Source: Paulinella micropora (lineage: Eukaryota; Cercozoa; Imbricatea; Euglyphida). From it: a DNA stretch of 59,062 bases. The stretch is from contig BJOX01000252.1 in assembly GCA_009731375.1 (NCBI GenBank), forward strand, positions 606,179 through 665,240. Direction: 5' to 3'. Made by a program: the position numbers and the translations under genes. Below the pieces are notes generated by a model. That model saw nothing but the letters and a program-made list of their open reading frames with translations, was not told where the DNA came from and did not search any database. This document shows positions 55,371 to 59,062 of this stretch, in pieces (positions within the stretch are counted from its first letter, which is position 1; every line of letters begins with the position of its first letter).

Positions 55371-56111
55371 ATTTCGATCGTCACTGGCAACAACAATGAG
55401 GTGAGGGTGTTTGACACTGCGGCCGACCCGAAGAAGCTGCGCCTGTCGGAACCAAGGAGTGCCTACGGGAGCATCTTTTCGAACTTGTGCTACGGCAACA
55501 AGAGCCTCACGCTGGCTCTGCCCGCTATGCAGCTTGCCTGGGACCCGTCTGTGTACGACCAAGGCAACAAGGCCGCTAAAACAAAGATTGACCTTGATTT
55601 CAAGCACGCGCGACAGTATGGCGCGGTGCTGCATGCCTACAAGGTGATGCGAACGATTGACGACCGTGTGGCGGAGATCGTTGTTGAAAACCACGACAAG
55701 ATTGTACCGACAATAAAGAGGGCGGGCCCGATGGCAAAGAGCGACGAGCAGGTCAAATGCTGCTACCAGCCCTGTACGCGCCTGCGCACTTCGCAAAAGT
55801 CGGACCGCGCCTGGGCGCCTCGTCTGACCGTCACCGTCACGGGCGCCCGGTTCCTCGCAGGCGGAGACACTAACACGCTGCAAAAGGGCGACGTGGTGAA
55901 GTGTGCCATTCAAGCTACTACGCTGTGCAGCAAGTGCGAAAAGGTCACGCTCTCTTGGCGCGTGCTGCAGATCCGGAAACAAGAAGAGTGCATGCCCTAG
56001 TACCCGGACCAAGACCTCTCTGAACAAGACGCGTTTGGAGTGTCTCTGTCCTGCGAAGAGAACGGCGAGGGCGGCGTCAGTGCCATGGACTTGACTGCAG
56101 ATTTAGTTTAA
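55371..56111 (+). CDS. DUF5871-like NCLDV protein, in-frame UAG
   Basis: Frame opens ISIVTGNNNEVRVFDTAADP without an in-frame ATG, so the start is unresolved. Core: KLRLSEPRSAYGSIF, YGNKSLTLALPAMQLAWDPS, KTKIDLDF, GAVLHAYKVMRTIDDRVAEI, CCYQPCTR, GDVVKCAIQATTLCSKCEKV, and LSWRVLQIRKQ. This order (LxxPxxxxG..YxxxxLxLxxPxM..D...K..V) is like the DUF5871 family found across giant viruses, thought to bind single-stranded DNA. TAG at 55998-56000 interrupts the frame, which continues to TAA 56109-56111. Confidence 0.55.
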
Positions 56112-56117
56112 TTAAAC
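56106..56117. terminator. Palindrome joining two convergent stop codons
   Basis: GTTTAATTAAAC is a perfect 12-bp palindrome. It supplies TAA to the plus gene (56109-56111) and TAA to the ribonucleotide reductase gene on the minus strand (56112-56114), with no spacer. Confidence 0.6.
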
Positions 56118-58212
56118 TGTACACATGGCACACACGTCACCGTTACACGATACATTGGCACTAGTCGCGGCGTTGGTTCTAAGGTAGTAGCAGCCGGTTT
56201 TGAGGCCTGATTCCCAGGCGTAGAAATGTGAGCTAGACAGCTTGCGCTCGGTAGCGTTAGCCAGGTAGACGTTGAGTGACTGCGACTGACACACGTAAGG
56301 ACCACGCAGCGCGGAGAGTTGCAGCTGAGCGTTCATCGGTACTTCCCAGACGGTCTTGTACACTTGTTTAATGTCGTCCTGCACGGAAAGTTCCTGGACA
56401 GAGCCATCGTTTCGCAGCAGTTGCTCTCTGACAGCAGGGGTCCAGAGCGCCCTTTGTTCGAGAGCCTTGACCAAGTGCCGGTTGAGTATAGCGTGCTCGC
56501 CTGCCAGGGTCCTCCTCACCATGAGGTTGCTGTAGATTGGCTCAAAACTCTCGCAAACACCGAGAATCTGCGAAGTGCTGGCGGTGGGCATGAGCGCGAT
56601 CAAGAGGCTGTTGCGCAGCCCATGAGCCTTGATGTCTGCCTTCAGCCTAACCCATCTGCCAGTCGAGCGCTGCACGCCCCAGAGGTCCGGCTGCAGCTTG
56701 CCTTGTGAGGCGGTGCTACCTTCGAACGCCTGGTATCGTCCTTTTTCTCTTGCCAGTTCGGCGCTGGCACTCAGCGCCGCGTAGTAGATCTCGCGCGAAA
56801 GGCGCTCGTTCAGGGCGGCGGCTTCGGGGCTCTCAAAGGGTAGCCCAGGATCATAAACAGATCTGCGAGTCCACAGATGCCGAGCCCGACGGGCCTGTGC
56901 TCCAAGTTAGACATTTTAGCTGCTGGGACGGGGTACGTAGTAATGTCAATAATCAGTCGATGTCGACCATTTTCTTGTCCTGTGTGAGGAAGCGGGGCAG
57001 ACAAAGCGACGCGAGTTGCAGACTGCGGTCTCTTCTGACGAGGACGTTTGCATGATCTCCGCGCACAGGTTCGAGTTCTTGATAGTACCCGAGTGCTGCT
57101 GGTTGCTCTTGGCGTTGGCATGGTCTCGAAAAATGAGGTAAGGCGACCCTGTTTCGATTTATGATTTGAGAATGGAGGACCACAGGTGCAGGGCTTTCAC
57201 TTTTTGGCCCTGCTGTGTTTTCTCTGCGTGTGTGTAGCGAGACTCCCAGAACTTGCCCCAGCACTCGTCCAGCCCCGACAATTCCGTCGGACAATACAGT
57301 GTCCAGTCACCGTCGTCCTTCACTCGTTGCATAAACAGATCGGGTATCATCAGCGCCGTAAACAAATCCCGCGCGCGATTTTCCGCCGCGCCCGTGTTCT
57401 GGCGAAGTTGGAGGAACTCGTAGATGTCCTTGTGCCACGGCATGTACACCGCAAAGGCACCCTTCCTGCGTCCCGACTGGTTGGCGTAGCGACTTGTTTC
57501 ATTAAGAATACGACAGAGAGGCACAACTCCGTCGCTCTTGCCTCCCGTCCCGTAGATCTTGGATCCTGCCGCCCGCACGTTGCCGATGTACAGCCCTATG
57601 CCTCCCGCGTGTTTGGAAATGATTGCGCAGTCTTTCACGGTTTCGAAGATCCCGTTGAGCGAGTCTTCTCGGATAGGCAGCAGGAAACACGACGCCAGCT
57701 GCTGGTTCCTGCGCAGGCCCGCATTGAACATAGTCGGCGAGGCGTGTGTGTACAGGCCAACACTTAAGAGGTTGTAAGTGTCCTGGATCTTGCGCAAAAC
57801 GCTGTCTTCGCTTCTGCTAGGTNNNNNNNNNNTCTGCTAGGTTGTGGTGTAGCGTAATTGCGATTCGCAAGTACAAGTATTGCGGCGTCTCGCAGATCTT
57901 GTTGTCGCACTCACGGAGGAGGTAGCCTTGTTTGAGCGTGGCTATGCCGAAAAAGTCAAAAGTGAGGTCTCGTTCCTGCCTTATCATCGCGTTCAGGGCG
58001 GCGGCGTGCTTGTCCACAAAGATCGAGAACGATGGCAGAAGCGACAGGCGCAGACGATCCATCGAGCCGGCGAAGGTAGGGAAACAATTTTTTTGGATAT
58101 TGCTGGCCTCAAGTCGGCCTCCGAGCAGCGCAAAGTCCGGGTGGTAAGAGGCCAACGCCGCGCAGCTCGAGGCCGCGAGTCCGTCCAGCTCGGACGTGGA
58201 GATGTTGTTGCG
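56112..58212 (-). pseudogene. Ribonucleotide reductase large subunit, broken
   Basis: Class Ia R1 in order: NISTSELDGLAA (58.2 kb), FNAGLRRNQQLASCFLLPI (active-site Cys), HAGGIGLYIGNVRAAGS, SGRRKGAFAVYMPWH, SNQQHSGTIKNSNLCAEI (N, C, E catalytic triad), RPVGLGICGLADLFMILGYP, ALMPTASTSQILG, and C-terminal CAMCTV. TAA at 57159-57161 falls exactly where R1 proteins have the conserved Gln before IETG. Three single-step frame changes lie between about 57040 and 56840, and a 10-N join (with duplicated TCTGCTAGG flanks) is at 57823. The N-terminal ATP-cone region is missing, cut by the zinc-finger sequence. It makes deoxynucleotides for viral replication when intact. Confidence 0.85.
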
Positions 58213-58215
58213 TAG

Positions 58216-58581
58216 GCACGAACGCACAGTGGCGAGAAACCGTTTGTCTGTTCCGAGTGTGGCCGGTGCTTCTCGCAAACAAGCACACTCAAAGTGCACT
58301 CGCGCATACACACTGGTGACAAGCCTTATCAGTGTAACGAGTGTGACAAAAACTTTGCAAGCTCCAGCGGACTCGCACAGCACAGGCGCATTCACGTAGG
58401 CGAGAGGCTATACCATTGCCAAGAGTGTGGCCAAAGCTTCCTACGATCCGGCGACCTTAAGTCGCACGGGCTCGTGCACTCGCGTGAAAGGTCATACCAT
58501 TGTAAAGAGTGCGGCCAAAGCTTCCTACGACCTGAAAGTCTCAAGGTGCACAGGCGCACGCACACGGGTGAAAAACCGTAA
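58216..58581 (+). CDS. C2H2 zinc-finger array (fragment)
   Basis: Four canonical fingers: FVCSECGRCFSQTSTLKVH, YQCNECDKNFASSSGLAQH, YHCQECGQSFLRSGDLKSH, and YHCKECGQSFLRPESLKVH, joined by TGEKP-type linkers, ending TGEKP-TAA. No start codon. A TAG (58213-58215) precedes it and could be a splice acceptor. DNA-binding protein fragment lodged between the reductase and the next GC-rich gene. Confidence 0.75.
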   Translation, partial: ARTHSGEKPFVCSECGRCFSQTSTLKVHSRIHTGDKPYQCNECDKNFASSSGLAQHRRIHVGERLYHCQECGQSFLRSGDLKSHGLVHSRERSYHCKECGQSFLRPESLKVHRRTHTGEKP

Positions 58582-59062
58582 GCCCTCGGGCAGCACGGCG
58601 TTGAGCCACAGGGGGTAGCACCGCACGGCTTGCTCGTCCAGCGCCAGCCGGAGCGTGTCGAGGGGCGACACGGGCTCGGCCGAGCAGGCGGGACTGCGGC
58701 TGCCCCCCGCCGCCTCGATCGCGAGCGAGTCCAGCCCCCCCCCGCGCCACATCAGGCGTCAGGGGAAAGGTGCACACCTTCTCCTGTGACAGCACCGGGG
58801 CCAGGTGCGCCAGCGGCGGCGGTTCGCCCGGCAGGGCCTCCGCCGCGACCCAGAGGCCGGGCCGGTACGGCAGCGCGCTGGCCGAGGCCGGCCGGGCCCA
58901 GGGGGCGCTCGTCCACTCCCAGACGCTGTGCGCTAGAAAACAGAAGGCGGTCTGGTACAGGAAGCCACGCTCCGCGTCGAACAGGTACGCGCGCTGGAGC
59001 TGCAGGTACGGCAGGGCCAGCCCCTCCGCCGTGGTCTGCAGCGGCGAGGTGCACTGCCAAGA
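58582..59062 (-). CDS. GC-rich host-type gene, partial, one frameshift
   Basis: Enters from the right edge reading CTSPLQTTAEGLALPYLQLQ, FLYQTAFCFLAHSVWEWTSA... A run of eight C near 58738-58745 breaks the frame; coding continues with GLDSLAIEAAGGSRSPACSA and LALDEQAVRCYPLWLNAVLP. A homopolymer length error is likely. Composition matches the 46-52 kb genes. Family not recognised. Confidence 0.5.

Noticed and set aside
54555-56027. Reading the 490-codon minus-strand frame as one protein
   Set aside because: Its 5' half lies antisense to the DUF5871-like gene and upstream of the AT-rich promoter; only the part from 55244 resembles PCNA.

Overview
The window looks like part of a draft nuclear genome assembly from a microbial eukaryote, carrying virus-derived DNA. 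The evidence is split coding exons with GT/AG borders, dense tetranucleotide microsatellites, a LINE, a tRNA-derived SINE, a DIRS-order retrotransposon, secreted HYR/PKD-type proteins, and two different blocks of virus-like genes. I cannot name the species. Runs of 10 N mark scaffold joins at 6399, 11879, 16011, 17222, 17489, 28437, 38921, 40910, 51508 and 57823. Longer N runs lie at 21059-21137, 28535-28835 and 39843-40501. Any linkage across these is unproven.

1-16010 is an AT-rich, intron-free, densely coding element. A left arm (1-7609) and a right arm (11448-16010, incomplete) are inverted copies around a 3.84-kb unique core. It encodes a tyrosine recombinase resembling telomere resolvases (protelomerases), a PrimPol/SF3 (D5-like) primase-helicase, a YqaJ-type nuclease, several small Cys-rich zinc-binding proteins and coiled-coil proteins. 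No capsid gene or DNA polymerase is visible. Recombinase plus primase-helicase plus nuclease, with long terminal inverted repeats, suggests a linear hairpin-ended replicon or viral satellite. A shared upstream module that includes the start codon and paired 3' hairpins look like its own expression signals.

16-26 kb is microsatellite DNA holding small exons of one minus-strand membrane-protein gene (about 25.5 to 16.0 kb). Several exons occur as two to four diverged copies separated by GATA/CATA arrays. A third protelomerase fragment (17232-17488) sits between two gaps here.

26.5-29.6 kb is a decayed minus-strand LINE invaded by a tRNA-derived SINE. 30.2-37.9 kb is a near-complete tyrosine-recombinase retrotransposon (gag-like, RT/RNase H, YR) with split direct repeats A1...B1A2...B2, the PAT/Ngaro layout. 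38.4-38.7 kb has two exons of a La-domain protein. 38.7-46.1 kb is again microsatellite-dominated, with copies of a dispersed repeat and a 505-bp tandem repeat.

46.1-52.3 kb is very GC-rich. It holds a secreted HYR-like protein, two paralogous leucine-rich proteins, an unknown gene, and a signal-peptide/PKD-domain protein. 52.3-58.2 kb is a block of nucleocytoplasmic large DNA virus (NCLDV)-type genes: a VLTF-2-like factor, a PCNA-like clamp, a DUF5871-like protein, ribonucleotide reductase large subunit, a possible histone-fold protein and one unknown. It shows frameshifts and five in-frame UAA/UAG codons, one of which replaces a Gln strongly conserved in ribonucleotide reductase. A four-finger C2H2 fragment and another GC-rich host-type gene close the window.
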